64,000 bases of DNA from JALOOX01 sp964557955 (lineage in GTDB: Bacteria; Desulfobacterota; Syntrophobacteria; Syntrophobacterales; Syntrophobacteraceae), in contig CAZLCS010000009.1 of assembly GCA_964557955.1 (NCBI GenBank), positions 1 to 64,000 on the forward strand, given 5' to 3'. Positions within the stretch are counted from its first letter, which is position 1. Every line of letters begins with the position of its first letter. Below, piece after piece: positions 26,801 through 35,729 of this stretch. Made by a program: the position numbers and the translations under genes. Below the pieces are notes generated by a model. That model worked only from the letters and a program-made list of their open reading frames with translations, was not told the origin of the DNA and ran no database searches.

Positions 26801-27403
26801 TCACGAGCGATCCACCTTGCGGTTTCGATAGAGCGACATGATCTCTTCTCGGGTGACCAGCGTCACCACATCGGGGATTTGGCTCATGATATTCTCGCGG
26901 CCGTTCATCTCCTGGCGGTCTACCAGGACGACGACCCGCACCACCTCCAGTCGAGCCTCCCGACACGCGGCGATGGCCTGGAGGGTTGAGCCGCCGGTGG
27001 TGACCACATCATCCACAACCACCACGCGATCTCCCGGACGGACTTTTCCCTCGATGAGGCTGGCCGTACCGTGCTCTTTCTGCTTCTTGCGCACTACAAA
27101 AGATTGAATCGGTCGCTCATGGAGCCACGATGAATAAGCCACAGCATTCGCCATGGGGTCGGCGCCGAGAGTCAGACCGCCGATGGCCTGCACATCGATG
27201 TCCCGTATGGCCTGAAAGATCAGGTTGCCGATCAGGTATTGACCTTCCGGATCCAGGGTGACTCTTTTGCAGTTGAAATAGAACTGACTCATCCCCCCAC
27301 TGACCAGCTTGAACGAGGCATCTTCAGAAAACTGGAATGCATGCTCCAAAATCAACTGCTTCAATCTTGCTCTCATCTTATCGGCATCGAAATCCGTCCT
27401 CAT
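26801..27403 (-). CDS. pyrE: Orotate phosphoribosyltransferase
   Basis: This 200-aa enzyme makes orotidine 5'-phosphate from orotate and PRPP in pyrimidine synthesis. The PRPP-binding motif VVVVDDVVTTGGSTLQA is clear, as is the catalytic loop RKKQKEHGTASLIEG. Start ATG 27403 is preceded by GGAGGGGGTT; a TTG just before it is less likely. It is transcribed ahead of the duplicated-domain protein at 26311-26778 (22-base gap). The nearest upstream gene on the same strand is the M20 peptidase, 155 bases away. Confidence 0.94.
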   Translation of the reverse strand: MRTDFDADKMRARLKQLILEHAFQFSEDASFKLVSGGMSQFYFNCKRVTLDPEGQYLIGNLIFQAIRDIDVQAIGGLTLGADPMANAVAYSSWLHERPIQSFVVRKKQKEHGTASLIEGKVRPGDRVVVVDDVVTTGGSTLQAIAACREARLEVVRVVVLVDRQEMNGRENIMSQIPDVVTLVTREEIMSLYRNRKVDRS

Positions 27404-27558
27404 CAACCCCCTCCGGCGGAACCGCGTTTCAATTCTTCGGGTATTCTGGAGCAGAATGACTTTTCAACTTGTGCATGCCATCCATATCAATACTCGATGT
27501 GAATGTGAAGGAGCTTATGTTATCGATTTTCAGCCCGGCAACACGATACCGTTCACAT

Positions 27559-28716
27559 TCAAAGCTCGCGAGCCAACTTCGAGACGATTCCCGCCAGGAG
27601 GGCCGTCCGGGGAGAGAGGCTCTCGACCTCGATGCGCTCGTTGTCGCCGCACATGTCATAGGTCAGCGGGCCCAGCCCGTCCAGAGTAGCAATTCCCAGG
27701 GCGGACGTGAAACACCCGTCGGAGCCGCCGTACTCCTCGATGGGATCGAGGTCCATGTCGATTTCCCCAGCCACGGCTCTGGCCACCTGCAGGAGTTGCT
27801 CGGTTCCGGCATTGGGCTCCAGGGGCGGGCGGGTCAGCTTGCCTTGCAGATCAATGCGGATGCCCGGGAGGATCGGTGTTCCAGCGACCTTTCTCACAGC
27901 GGCTTCGACGGCCTCCATGCGCGCCGCATCCCGAACCCTGACGTCGATGTCCGCACGAGCTTCGGCAGCAGTCACCTGGCGGGAGCGCCCACCCCGCACC
28001 AGGTTCACCGAAACCTTCACCCCTGCCACGGGATCGGACAGACCCTCCAAAGCCAAAATCTTCAAAGCCAGCTCCCGGCAGGCATTGATGCCCTCCGAAT
28101 CCGGTTTGAGGACATGGGCCGGCCTCCCGTGGATGGTGAGATAAAAGGAGCCGAGGCCCCATCTCCGAACAGCCACGGAGCCGGGCCTGGACGATGGCTC
28201 CATGACGAGCACCCATGAGGAGCGCCGGGCGATCTCCTCGATGTAAGGCCTCCCCCGAATGCTGCCGATTTCCTCGTCTCCCGTGAGGAAAACGGAAATG
28301 GGGGGCGTGTCATGCTCCAGATCTTGGAGCACCTTGAGGGCATAGAGCATCTGAACGATACCGCCCTTGATGTCTCCAACTCCGGGGCCATAGGCATATG
28401 CACCCTCTATTCGGAACGGATTTGCGGCCGCTGTTCCCTCGGGAAAAACGGTATCCAGATGGGCGGAGAGGAAGAGCCGGCGCGTTCCCTTTCCGACCCT
28501 GTCACCCCGGACATGGCTGCCGCACTCGCTTTCAGTGACGATCGACGTCTCGAACCCCAGGGATTTCAGTTCGTTTGCCAGCATTCTGCCGCAGGCATCG
28601 ATGCCTTCCTTGCAGTAGGAGCCGCTGTCCATGTTGACGAGAGATTCGAGCAGCGCCAGCATCTCCGGTTCTCTCGCCCTTACTGCCTCGAGGATATCGC
28701 GTGTGTTTGTCTCCAT
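27559..28716 (-). CDS. M20-family metallopeptidase (glutamate carboxypeptidase-like)
   Basis: This 385-aa zinc hydrolase is of the ArgE/CPG2 group. Zn ligands and catalytic residues are in SAHLDTVFP (His, and Asp two residues on), GVGDIKGG (bridging Asp), TGDEEIGS (general base Glu and Glu ligand), and GGSDGCF near the C-terminus. A lid/dimerisation domain with IHGRPAHVLKPDSEGINA occupies the middle. No signal peptide. It is divergent from the histidine-degradation operon; a role on an N-substituted glutamate such as formiminoglutamate is possible, but this is inference from position. It could equally be an aminoacylase or dipeptidase. Confidence 0.85.
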   Translation of the reverse strand: METNTRDILEAVRAREPEMLALLESLVNMDSGSYCKEGIDACGRMLANELKSLGFETSIVTESECGSHVRGDRVGKGTRRLFLSAHLDTVFPEGTAAANPFRIEGAYAYGPGVGDIKGGIVQMLYALKVLQDLEHDTPPISVFLTGDEEIGSIRGRPYIEEIARRSSWVLVMEPSSRPGSVAVRRWGLGSFYLTIHGRPAHVLKPDSEGINACRELALKILALEGLSDPVAGVKVSVNLVRGGRSRQVTAAEARADIDVRVRDAARMEAVEAAVRKVAGTPILPGIRIDLQGKLTRPPLEPNAGTEQLLQVARAVAGEIDMDLDPIEEYGGSDGCFTSALGIATLDGLGPLTYDMCGDNERIEVESLSPRTALLAGIVSKLAREL

Positions 28717-28753
28717 GACATGCTCCCGACTGTTTGAGGGAAGGGGTGTATCA

Positions 28754-28860
28754 AGTTTCTAGTTTCTAGTTTCTAGTTTCGAGTTTCGAGTTTCTGGTTT
28801 CGAGTTTCTGGTTTCGAGTTTCTGGCTTCTGGTTTTCGTTTATTGGTCACTGGTTCCTGG
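28754..28860 (+). repeat. Array of about 11-15 heptamer repeats
   Basis: Tandem 7-bp units beginning at 28754: AGTTTCT three times, AGTTTCG twice, then AGTTTCT and GGTTTCG alternating, GGCTTCT, and after 28830 degenerate copies (GGTCACT, GGTTCCT). Unit phase is kept for 77 bases without a slip. It lies between the M20 gene and the hut operon and is the longest of the related arrays in this window. Confidence 0.85.
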
Positions 28861-28923
28861 ATGAGGGTTTCGGAGATGAATACCGAAGTTGAGCGGGTTC
28901 TCACGCTTCCCGTTCAACAGCGA

Positions 28924-29023
28924 GAGCCTGTTTGGGAAATCCAGGTTGCCGCCTGACGGCAGGCTCAGGCGGGGTTTATCCCCTCCCGAAATATCACAGA
29001 CACGGCATTTCCCGAACAGGCTC
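28924..29023. repeat. Nested inverted repeats (structured element)
   Basis: Outer 17-base arms, GAGCCTGTTTGGGAAAT at 28924-28940 and its inverse at 29007-29023, match at 16 of 17 positions. Inside are perfect 8-base arms CCGCCTGA (28949-28956) and TCAGGCGG (28965-28972). Just upstream (about 28889-28918) another stem GTTGAGCGGG/CCCGTTCAAC is imperfect. No protein is encoded. It may be a dispersed element or a structured transcript. Confidence 0.55.
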
Positions 29024-29114
29024 CAAGACCGTCGATTCCTTTTGGCGGCCTCATTCCGGAAATCGATCATTCACATCCCTGCTGATCTGTCATATATTTC
29101 AAGAATATAGGAAA

Positions 29115-29133
29115 GTTTACCCAAGATGTAAAC
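29115..29133. promoter_or_regulatory. Palindrome upstream of hutU, candidate operator
   Basis: A perfect inverted repeat GTTTAC-N7-GTAAAC lies 60 bases before the hutU start in an A+T-rich stretch that probably contains the promoter. The position and symmetry suit a repressor or activator site for the histidine-degradation operon. The regulator is not identified; no hutC-like gene is present in the window. Confidence 0.5.
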
Positions 29134-29192
29134 GCGTAGCTCACACGGCCGGTCACCTCCGGCATCGTTTGTGACGGAAGGAGGTTCAGCAT

Positions 29193-30890
29193 ATGGTTGA
29201 TTCTTCAAGGGAACGTCTCCTCGCTGACCTTCAAATCGGCTGTGGAAGGGCTCGCCCCGTTCGGGCGCCGAGGGGCGCCACGCTGCACTGCAAGGGATGG
29301 CATCAGGAAGCGGCTCTCCGGATGCTCTGCAACAACCTGGACCCCGAGTGCGGCGAGAAGCCTGATGAGCTCATCGTCTACGGCGGCACCGGGCGGGCCG
29401 CCCGGAACTGGCACTGCTTCGACGCCATTGTACGCACTCTGCTGGACCTGGAAAACGACGAAACCCTCCTTATCCAGTCGGGAAAGCCTGTTGGTGTGCT
29501 GAAGATCCACTCCTGGTCGCCCCGTGTGCTCATTGCCAACTCGAACCTGGTCCCCCGCTGGGCCGACTGGGAGCACTTCCACGAGCTCGAGCGCAAAGGC
29601 CTCATGATGTACGGCCAGATGACGGCCGGCTCCTGGATCTACATCGGGACCCAGGGCATCCTGCAGGGAACTTACGAAACACTGGCGTCCCTCGCTGCAC
29701 AGCACTTTGGCGGGACCCTCAAGGGAAGAATCACGGTGAGCGGCGGTCTGGGCGGAATGGGAGGAGCTCAGCCTCTGGCCGTCACGTTGAACGGAGGGGT
29801 CTTTGTCGGCGTCGAGGTGGACCGGAGTCGGATCCGGCGGCGTCTGGACACCCTCTACCTGGACAAGATGACGGAGGACCTGGAGGAGGCCATCCGCATG
29901 AGCCGAGGCGCGGCTGAAGAAGGGAGACCGCTCTCCATCGGGCTCCTGGGAAATGCTGCCGAAGCTCTCCCGAGGATGATCGAACTGGGCTTCATTCCGG
30001 ACGTGGTGACAGACCAGACCAGCGCCCACGACGAGCTCAACGGATATGTGCCGGTGGGCGTCCCCTATGAAGAAGCTCTGGAACTGCGCCGATCCAACCC
30101 CGAGCGATACATCGACATGGCCCTGGATTCCATGGCCGTCCACTGCCGGGCTATCCTGGAGATGCGCAGGCGCGGCGCCGTGGCCTTCGACTACGGCAAC
30201 AACCTGCGCGGCCAGGCCCTGAAGCGGGGCGTCGAAAACGCTTTCGACTACCCGGGCTTCGTGCCGGCCTACATCCGTCCCCTGTTCTGCGAGGGGGAAG
30301 GCCCCTTCCGGTGGGTCGCTCTCTCCGGCGATCCGGAAGACATCGTCGTGACCGATCAGGCCCTCATGGAGGCCTTTCCTCACAAGGAGCGCATGGTCCG
30401 ATGGCTCACCCTGGCCCAGTCTAAGGTGGCTCACATGGGCCTTCCGGCCCGCATCTGCTGGCTCGGATACGGAGAACGGGACAAAGCGGGACGCATCTTC
30501 AACGACCTGGTGGGCCGGGGGCGCGTCAAGGCTCCCATCGTCATCGGCCGCGACCACCTGGATTGCGGCTCCGTGGCCTCCCCGAACCGCGAGTCGGAGG
30601 CCATGCGGGACGGTTCCGACATCGTGGCAGACTGGGCCATTCTGAATGCACTGGTCAACGCAGCATCGGGTGCAAGCTGGGTCTCCTTCCACGACGGCGG
30701 AGGGGTCGGCATCGGCTACGCCCTCCACGCTGGCCAGGTGACCGTCGTGGACGGAACGGCCGAGGCGGAGCTCCGGGCCTCGACGGTTCTCCGTAATGAC
30801 CCGGCCATGGGGATCCTCCGGCATGCGGATGCCGGATACGAAGCGGCTCGAAAGGCGGCCGCCAATCGAGGGGTGAGGATAGTGATCTAG
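29193..30890 (+). CDS. hutU: Urocanate hydratase (urocanase)
   Basis: This 565-aa cytoplasmic enzyme hydrates urocanate to 4-imidazolone-5-propionate using tightly bound NAD+ as an electrophile. Family motifs are YGGTGRAARNW, the NAD-binding SGGLGGMGGAQPLA, and the Cys-containing active-site block HLDCGSVASPNRE. Length is typical of bacterial HutU. A very strong ribosome site (GGAAGGAGGT) precedes ATG 29193. It is the first gene of hutU-hutI-hutH; the stop codon region runs straight into a heptamer repeat array. Confidence 0.97.
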   Translation: MVDSSRERLLADLQIGCGRARPVRAPRGATLHCKGWHQEAALRMLCNNLDPECGEKPDELIVYGGTGRAARNWHCFDAIVRTLLDLENDETLLIQSGKPVGVLKIHSWSPRVLIANSNLVPRWADWEHFHELERKGLMMYGQMTAGSWIYIGTQGILQGTYETLASLAAQHFGGTLKGRITVSGGLGGMGGAQPLAVTLNGGVFVGVEVDRSRIRRRLDTLYLDKMTEDLEEAIRMSRGAAEEGRPLSIGLLGNAAEALPRMIELGFIPDVVTDQTSAHDELNGYVPVGVPYEEALELRRSNPERYIDMALDSMAVHCRAILEMRRRGAVAFDYGNNLRGQALKRGVENAFDYPGFVPAYIRPLFCEGEGPFRWVALSGDPEDIVVTDQALMEAFPHKERMVRWLTLAQSKVAHMGLPARICWLGYGERDKAGRIFNDLVGRGRVKAPIVIGRDHLDCGSVASPNRESEAMRDGSDIVADWAILNALVNAASGASWVSFHDGGGVGIGYALHAGQVTVVDGTAEAELRASTVLRNDPAMGILRHADAGYEAARKAAANRGVRIVI

Positions 30891-30923
30891 TTTCTGGTTA
30901 CTAGTTTCGAGTTTCGAGTTTCG
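30889..30923 (+). repeat. Heptamer repeat array between hutU and hutI
   Basis: Five 7-bp units (AGTTTCT, GGTTACT, AGTTTCG three times) begin inside the hutU stop codon. Further on, at about 31010-31045, lies a C/T-G-rich segment with CTGCGTCTCCGCGTCTCTGCG, whose minus-strand translation contains RDAETQRR, a sequence I recognise as a frequent intergenic repeat in many bacterial genomes. Confidence 0.7.
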
Positions 30924-31066
30924 AGTTGGAGGTCCGGGAGCGGTGCAGCGGGGTGCTCTGCGCGGACCGGAGGCGCCTTGCGTCCTCTCAGATGGAAGCT
31001 CCCGGATGATCTTCTCTGCGTCTCCGCGTCTCTGCGCGAAGATGCTTTTGGGTTTCGGGGCCTCAC

Positions 31067-32404
31067 ATGAATCGAAAGCTCTTCAGAAATGCGCGCATCT
31101 TCACGCCCGTGGATCAGGGCTCTCCCCTCTGCGGGAGCCGCCAGGGCGAGGTGCTCCAGATTCCCCGAGGGGCCATCGTCTCTCATAATGGAATCATCGA
31201 AGCCATCGGGGAGGAACGCGAAGTGCTCTCCAATCTCTCTCCGCAAGACGTGGAGCTGGAAGTGGACTGCCGTGGCTGCTGCGTGATTCCGGGCTTTGTG
31301 GACGCGCACACCCACATGTGCTTCGCCGGGACCCGGGAGGAGGAGTTCAGCCTTCGGCTGGACGGGGTCGAATACCTGGAGATTCTTCGACGCGGGGGCG
31401 GCATTCTCTCTTCAGTTCGAGCGGTGCGGAGTGCGACCGAGGATGGCCTTTTTTCCGTGACGCGGAAGCATGTACTCTCGGCCCTTCGTTTCGGCACGAC
31501 GACCGTCGAGATCAAGAGCGGCTATGGACTTGAAACGGAAGCGGAGCTCAAAATGCTTCGCATCATCGACCGGATCGGTCGGGAGACCCCGCTGGATGTC
31601 GTGCCGACCTTCATGGGAGCCCACGCCGTGCCGGAGGAATACCGGGAGGTCCCGGAAGCCTACGTGGGCCTGCTCGTGGAAGAAATGCTGCCGGCTGTGG
31701 CCAGGCAGGGGATTGCCCGGTTCTGTGACGTCTTCTGTGAAGAAGGTGCCTTCGCATTGGAGCAGAGCCGCCGAATCCTTGAAGCTGCGCGGGAGGCCGG
31801 ACTGGGACTCAAGATCCACGCCGACGAAATCCACCGATTGGGGGGATCGGCCCTGGCGGCGGATCTCGGAGCCACATCGGCCGAACACCTGCTTCATGCG
31901 ACCGACGCGGACATGCGGGCCATGGCGGCGGCAGGGGTCGTCGGGGTGCTTCTTCCCGCAACCGCCTACAGTTTGCGTAAGGGTTTTGCTCCGGCGAGAA
32001 AGATGGTGGAAGCGGGGCTTCCGATTGCCGTGGCTACGGATTGCAATCCAGGAACCAGCTACACCGAATCCATGCCGTTCGTGCTCGGGCTTTCGGTGCT
32101 GGGCATGGACCTTTCAGTCTCCGAGGCCCTGGTGGCGTCCACATTGAATGCGGCTCACGCCGTTGGCCTGTCCCGGCAGGTCGGAAGCCTTGAGGTCGGC
32201 AAAAAGACCGACTTGCTGCTCCTGGACGGTGACACACCGGCCATTCTGGCCTACCACGCCGGTGTATCTCCCGTTATGTGCGTCTACAAGGGCGGAGAGT
32301 CGGTGTCTTCGGGTCAGTGGGCAATGGACCTCTACAGCGGGCGGAAACGGTTGACCGGCCGTTTGATGCCCCCCATCACGGGGACAGGCAACGCGGTGGA
32401 ATGA
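31067..32404 (+). CDS. hutI: Imidazolonepropionase
   Basis: This 445-aa amidohydrolase-superfamily enzyme opens the ring of imidazolone-5-propionate to N-formimino-L-glutamate. The metal-binding DAHTHMCFAG motif is present, along with KSGYGLETEAELKMLR, HADEIHRLGGSALAA and the late Asp in ATDCNPGTSYTES. The N-terminal 40 residues form the small beta-sandwich domain. The ribosome site before ATG 31067 is poor. It stands in the middle of the hut operon, with heptamer repeats on both sides in opposite orientation. Confidence 0.96.
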   Translation: MNRKLFRNARIFTPVDQGSPLCGSRQGEVLQIPRGAIVSHNGIIEAIGEEREVLSNLSPQDVELEVDCRGCCVIPGFVDAHTHMCFAGTREEEFSLRLDGVEYLEILRRGGGILSSVRAVRSATEDGLFSVTRKHVLSALRFGTTTVEIKSGYGLETEAELKMLRIIDRIGRETPLDVVPTFMGAHAVPEEYREVPEAYVGLLVEEMLPAVARQGIARFCDVFCEEGAFALEQSRRILEAAREAGLGLKIHADEIHRLGGSALAADLGATSAEHLLHATDADMRAMAAAGVVGVLLPATAYSLRKGFAPARKMVEAGLPIAVATDCNPGTSYTESMPFVLGLSVLGMDLSVSEALVASTLNAAHAVGLSRQVGSLEVGKKTDLLLLDGDTPAILAYHAGVSPVMCVYKGGESVSSGQWAMDLYSGRKRLTGRLMPPITGTGNAVE

Positions 32405-32435
32405 AGTTCGAGGAAAGTCAAGGAGTTCGGACGAC

Positions 32436-32466
32436 AACCTGAAACCAGGAACAGGTAACCACAAAC
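32436..32466 (-). repeat. Degenerate inverted heptamer array between hutI and hutH
   Basis: The 66-base gap contains CTGAAAC, CAGGAAC, AGGTAAC in 7-base phase, the reverse orientation of the array at 30889-30923. Copies are degenerate. It leaves hutH without a clear Shine-Dalgarno sequence. Confidence 0.5.
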
Positions 32467-32470
32467 GAAG

Positions 32471-34000
32471 ATGAAAGAAATCTCTCTGGGTGTGGACCGA
32501 ATGTCGCTGGAAGACCTGGTGGCCATTGCGAGACGCGGGGCTGCCGTGCGACTGGCCCGCGAGTCCGAGACGCGGATTCTCAGATCCCGGGGGCTGGTGG
32601 AACGATGGCTCCGGGAGGGAAGAATCGTCTATGGCGTGACGACCGGCTTCGGGGCTCTGAGCGATGTCATCGTCCCTCCGCAGGAGGCGAGACAGCTCCA
32701 GATGAATGTGCTCATGAGCCATGCAGCCGGCGTGGGGAGCCTCCTCGAGGAGGATGCGGTGCGCGCCGTTATGGCCCTTCGAGTGAAGGATCTGGCACGC
32801 GGGCACTCGGGAATACGGATAGAGCCGGTTCGCATGCTCATCGAGATGCTGAACCATGGCATCGTTCCCGTGATTCCTGAAAAGGGTTCGGTGGGGGCGA
32901 GCGGTGACCTGGCTCCCCTGGCGCATCTGGCCCTGGTGCTCATCGGAAAGGGCGAAGCGGTCGTGAAGGGATTGCGGATGGACGGTGCGCGCGCCCTTGA
33001 ATCATGCGGACTGGAGCCTCTGGAGCTGCAGGCGGCGGAGGGCCTCGCCCTGGTGAACGGCACCCAGGTGACCACGGCCATCGGGGGTCTCGCGGTTCAC
33101 GACGCCCTCAATCTCTCCCGCCTGGCTGACATTGCCGCCGCCATGAGCCTCGAGGTCCTCCTGGGAAGCCGAACCGAATTCGACCAGCGGATTCACGAGC
33201 TCAGGCCCCATCCCGGCCAGGCGGCTGCGGCGGACAACATGCGCCGGATGATTCACAACAGCGAAATCATGTCTTCTCACAAGGATTGCGGCCGCATCCA
33301 GGATGCATACACCCTCCGGTGTTCACCCCAGGTCCACGGCGCCAGCAAGGACGCCATCGACTACGTGCGCAGGGTGGTGGACACCGAGATGAACTCCTCC
33401 ACCAACAATCCTCTGATTCTCAGCGATTCCGAAGAATTCCTCCTCGGGGGGAACTTTCACGGGCAGCCGGTGGGACTGGCCCTTGACTTCCTGTGCATGG
33501 GCGTGGCCGAGTTGGCCAACATTTCCGAGCGTCGCATCGAACGGCTGGTCAACCCACAGCTGAGCGGCCTTCCGGCCTTCCTGGTCCAGGATGGAGGGCT
33601 CAATTCCGGTTTCATGATCGCCCAGTACACCGCAGCGGCCCTCGTCTCCGAAAACAAGGTCCTCTCCCACCCTGCCTGCGTGGATTCCATCCCGACTTCG
33701 GCCAACAAGGAAGACCACGTGTCCATGAGCCCCATTTCGGCCCGCAAGGCCAGGGATGTCGTGAGAAACGCCGAGCATGTGGTCGCCATCGAGCTGCTCT
33801 GCGGCGCACAGGCGCTGGACCTCTTCACGAATCTCAAGCCAGGGGAGGGGACTCTCGCCGCCTACAGGACCATTCGCCGGGCCATTCCCCATCTCGAGAG
33901 TGACCGAGTGCTCTCGCAGGACATCGATCGAATGGTTCACCTCATGAAAAGCGGCGAACTGCTGGAAGCAGTCGAAGAGACTGTCGGTATTCTTCGCTAG
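32471..34000 (+). CDS. hutH: Histidine ammonia-lyase
   Basis: This 509-aa enzyme deaminates L-histidine to urocanate, the first step of the pathway. The Ala-Ser-Gly that cyclises into the MIO prosthetic group is in GSVGASGDLAPLAHLAL (Ser near residue 143). Other family blocks are YGVTTGFGALSD (active-site Tyr), NGTQVTTAIGGLA, SSTNNPL and QYTAAALVSENK. It is the last hut gene, so the operon order is opposite to the reaction order for the first step. It leads into the mscS gene 22 bases on. Confidence 0.97.
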   Translation: MKEISLGVDRMSLEDLVAIARRGAAVRLARESETRILRSRGLVERWLREGRIVYGVTTGFGALSDVIVPPQEARQLQMNVLMSHAAGVGSLLEEDAVRAVMALRVKDLARGHSGIRIEPVRMLIEMLNHGIVPVIPEKGSVGASGDLAPLAHLALVLIGKGEAVVKGLRMDGARALESCGLEPLELQAAEGLALVNGTQVTTAIGGLAVHDALNLSRLADIAAAMSLEVLLGSRTEFDQRIHELRPHPGQAAAADNMRRMIHNSEIMSSHKDCGRIQDAYTLRCSPQVHGASKDAIDYVRRVVDTEMNSSTNNPLILSDSEEFLLGGNFHGQPVGLALDFLCMGVAELANISERRIERLVNPQLSGLPAFLVQDGGLNSGFMIAQYTAAALVSENKVLSHPACVDSIPTSANKEDHVSMSPISARKARDVVRNAEHVVAIELLCGAQALDLFTNLKPGEGTLAAYRTIRRAIPHLESDRVLSQDIDRMVHLMKSGELLEAVEETVGILR

Positions 34001-34022
34001 CCGATCCAACGGGGAGGGTACG

Positions 34023-35729
34023 ATGAAGAGTGGGAAAGCGGGGATTCTGGTGTGCTGCCTGGCAGTGGCTCTGTCCTTTCCAGTGTGGGGAGAAGACGAT
34101 CTGAACTACCCGCCGGCAAGGGTCCTGCTGGATGGCCAATTGATCGTCGAGGTCCACGTGGGCACCAAGGCGTTCAGTCCGCAGTATCGCGCCAACAGCA
34201 TCTCCGAACGTTTGCTCAAGTTCGCGATGGATCTCTCAAGACGACCGGAACACATCGAAGTGCAGGATCTTGAAGTCGTCTCCGAAATCTCGGCGGACGA
34301 TTTCTTCCTCATGGCCGTCTTCGACAAGGATGGCTCGGTGGCGGGGCGCGACCGGAAGGAACTGGCCCTGGAGATCGCCGAGAAGATGAAGAATGCCATC
34401 CGAGACTACCGCGAGAAGCGAAGCTTCCGCATCATCGCCCAGGGAGTATTCTTCACGTTGCTGAGCACTGTCATCCTCCTTATCCTGCTGAAGCTGCAGG
34501 AACGGGGCGTGCAAAAGCTGGAGGCCTTCATCCGGGGGGCGACCTTCGTACCCCATCTGCGCATCGGCAATTTCGAGTTCTTCACCGCCGACCGCATCAA
34601 ACATCTGGCGGTGTTCGTCGGCAAGATCTTCAAGATCATATCCGTCTTTGTTCTGGTGTACTTCTATGTGCAGCTGGGGCTGAGCTTCTTTCCATGGACT
34701 CAGCGGCTGGCCATGCACCTCCTGGATTACGTTCTGGGCGCCCTCAGCACCATGGGAAACGCCCTCTGGAACCAGATGCCGGGCATGGTGTTCATCGGCG
34801 TCCTGGCCGCCATTTCACATTACTTGATCAAGAGCCTCAGGTATTTTTTCGGCCTGGTCCGTGACGGAAAGGTGGTCATCCGGGATTTCGACTCGGACCT
34901 GGCGGACCCGACCTTCAAGATCCTCAGGCTGCTGGTCGTCGCCTTTGCCGTGGTGGTGGCCTATCCTTACATACCCGGCTCCGATTCACCGGCTTTCAAA
35001 GGTGTTTCCATCTTTGTGGGCGTGCTCTTCTCACTCGGCTCCACCTCGGCCATTGGAAACGTCGCGGCCGGACTCAGCCTGACCTACATGCAGGCCTTCC
35101 GCGAGGGAGACGTGGTGAAGATCGGAGATGTCACCGGGACGGTTGTTCAGAGAAAGACGATGGTCACACGGGTGAGGACTTTCAAAAACGAAACCATCAC
35201 CATGGCCAACTCAGCCGTCATGAGCTCCCACATCACCAACTACAGCATCCAGGCGCAGCGAAGCGGCCTGGTTCTCCATACGACCATCACCATCGGATAC
35301 GATGTGCCCTGGCAAAAGGTCCATGAGCTCCTCATCGAGGCCGCCAGGGCCACTTCGAATGTACTGGAATCACCCGCTCCATTCGTGCTTCAAACGGCCC
35401 TGAACGATTTTTATGTCGCCTACCAGGTCAACCTTTATACGAATGCCGCCGAGAAGATGCCGCGCATCATCTCCGAGCTCCACGCCAACATCCAGGACAG
35501 GTTCAACGAGGCCGGCGTGGAGATCATGTCGCCCCATTATGCCCAGATCCGGGACGGCAACCAGACCACCATTCCGGAGAGCTACCTGCCGCCAGACTAT
35601 GTTCCAGGCGGGATCAGGGTTTCCGGACTGGAGCGGTCCGCCGAGGTCCCCAGCCGGAAGACCGCAGCGGCGGCCGTGAAGGCGCTGCCGGGTGATTCGG
35701 ATGACAGCGGTCGTGAGGAAGCAAAATGA
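34023..35729 (+). CDS. MscS-family mechanosensitive ion channel
   Basis: This 568-aa inner membrane protein begins with a signal peptide (about residues 1-24, cut after VWGED-like sequence) followed by a periplasmic domain of about 110 residues. Several membrane helices follow (about 140-165, 205-235, 255-275, 305-325) and a pore helix region rich in Gly/Ala (GVLFSLGSTSAIGNVAAGLSLTY). The cytoplasmic MscS beta domain (FREGDVVKIGDVTGTVVQRKTMVTRVRTFKNE) is clear. It is expected to release solutes on osmotic downshift. A strong ribosome site (GGGGAGGGT) precedes ATG 34023. Its stop overlaps the SDR start by four bases. Confidence 0.9.
   Translation: MKSGKAGILVCCLAVALSFPVWGEDDLNYPPARVLLDGQLIVEVHVGTKAFSPQYRANSISERLLKFAMDLSRRPEHIEVQDLEVVSEISADDFFLMAVFDKDGSVAGRDRKELALEIAEKMKNAIRDYREKRSFRIIAQGVFFTLLSTVILLILLKLQERGVQKLEAFIRGATFVPHLRIGNFEFFTADRIKHLAVFVGKIFKIISVFVLVYFYVQLGLSFFPWTQRLAMHLLDYVLGALSTMGNALWNQMPGMVFIGVLAAISHYLIKSLRYFFGLVRDGKVVIRDFDSDLADPTFKILRLLVVAFAVVVAYPYIPGSDSPAFKGVSIFVGVLFSLGSTSAIGNVAAGLSLTYMQAFREGDVVKIGDVTGTVVQRKTMVTRVRTFKNETITMANSAVMSSHITNYSIQAQRSGLVLHTTITIGYDVPWQKVHELLIEAARATSNVLESPAPFVLQTALNDFYVAYQVNLYTNAAEKMPRIISELHANIQDRFNEAGVEIMSPHYAQIRDGNQTTIPESYLPPDYVPGGIRVSGLERSAEVPSRKTAAAAVKALPGDSDDSGREEAK

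Noticed and set aside
28754..28860. CRISPR array
   Set aside because: Units are 7 bp with no spacers.
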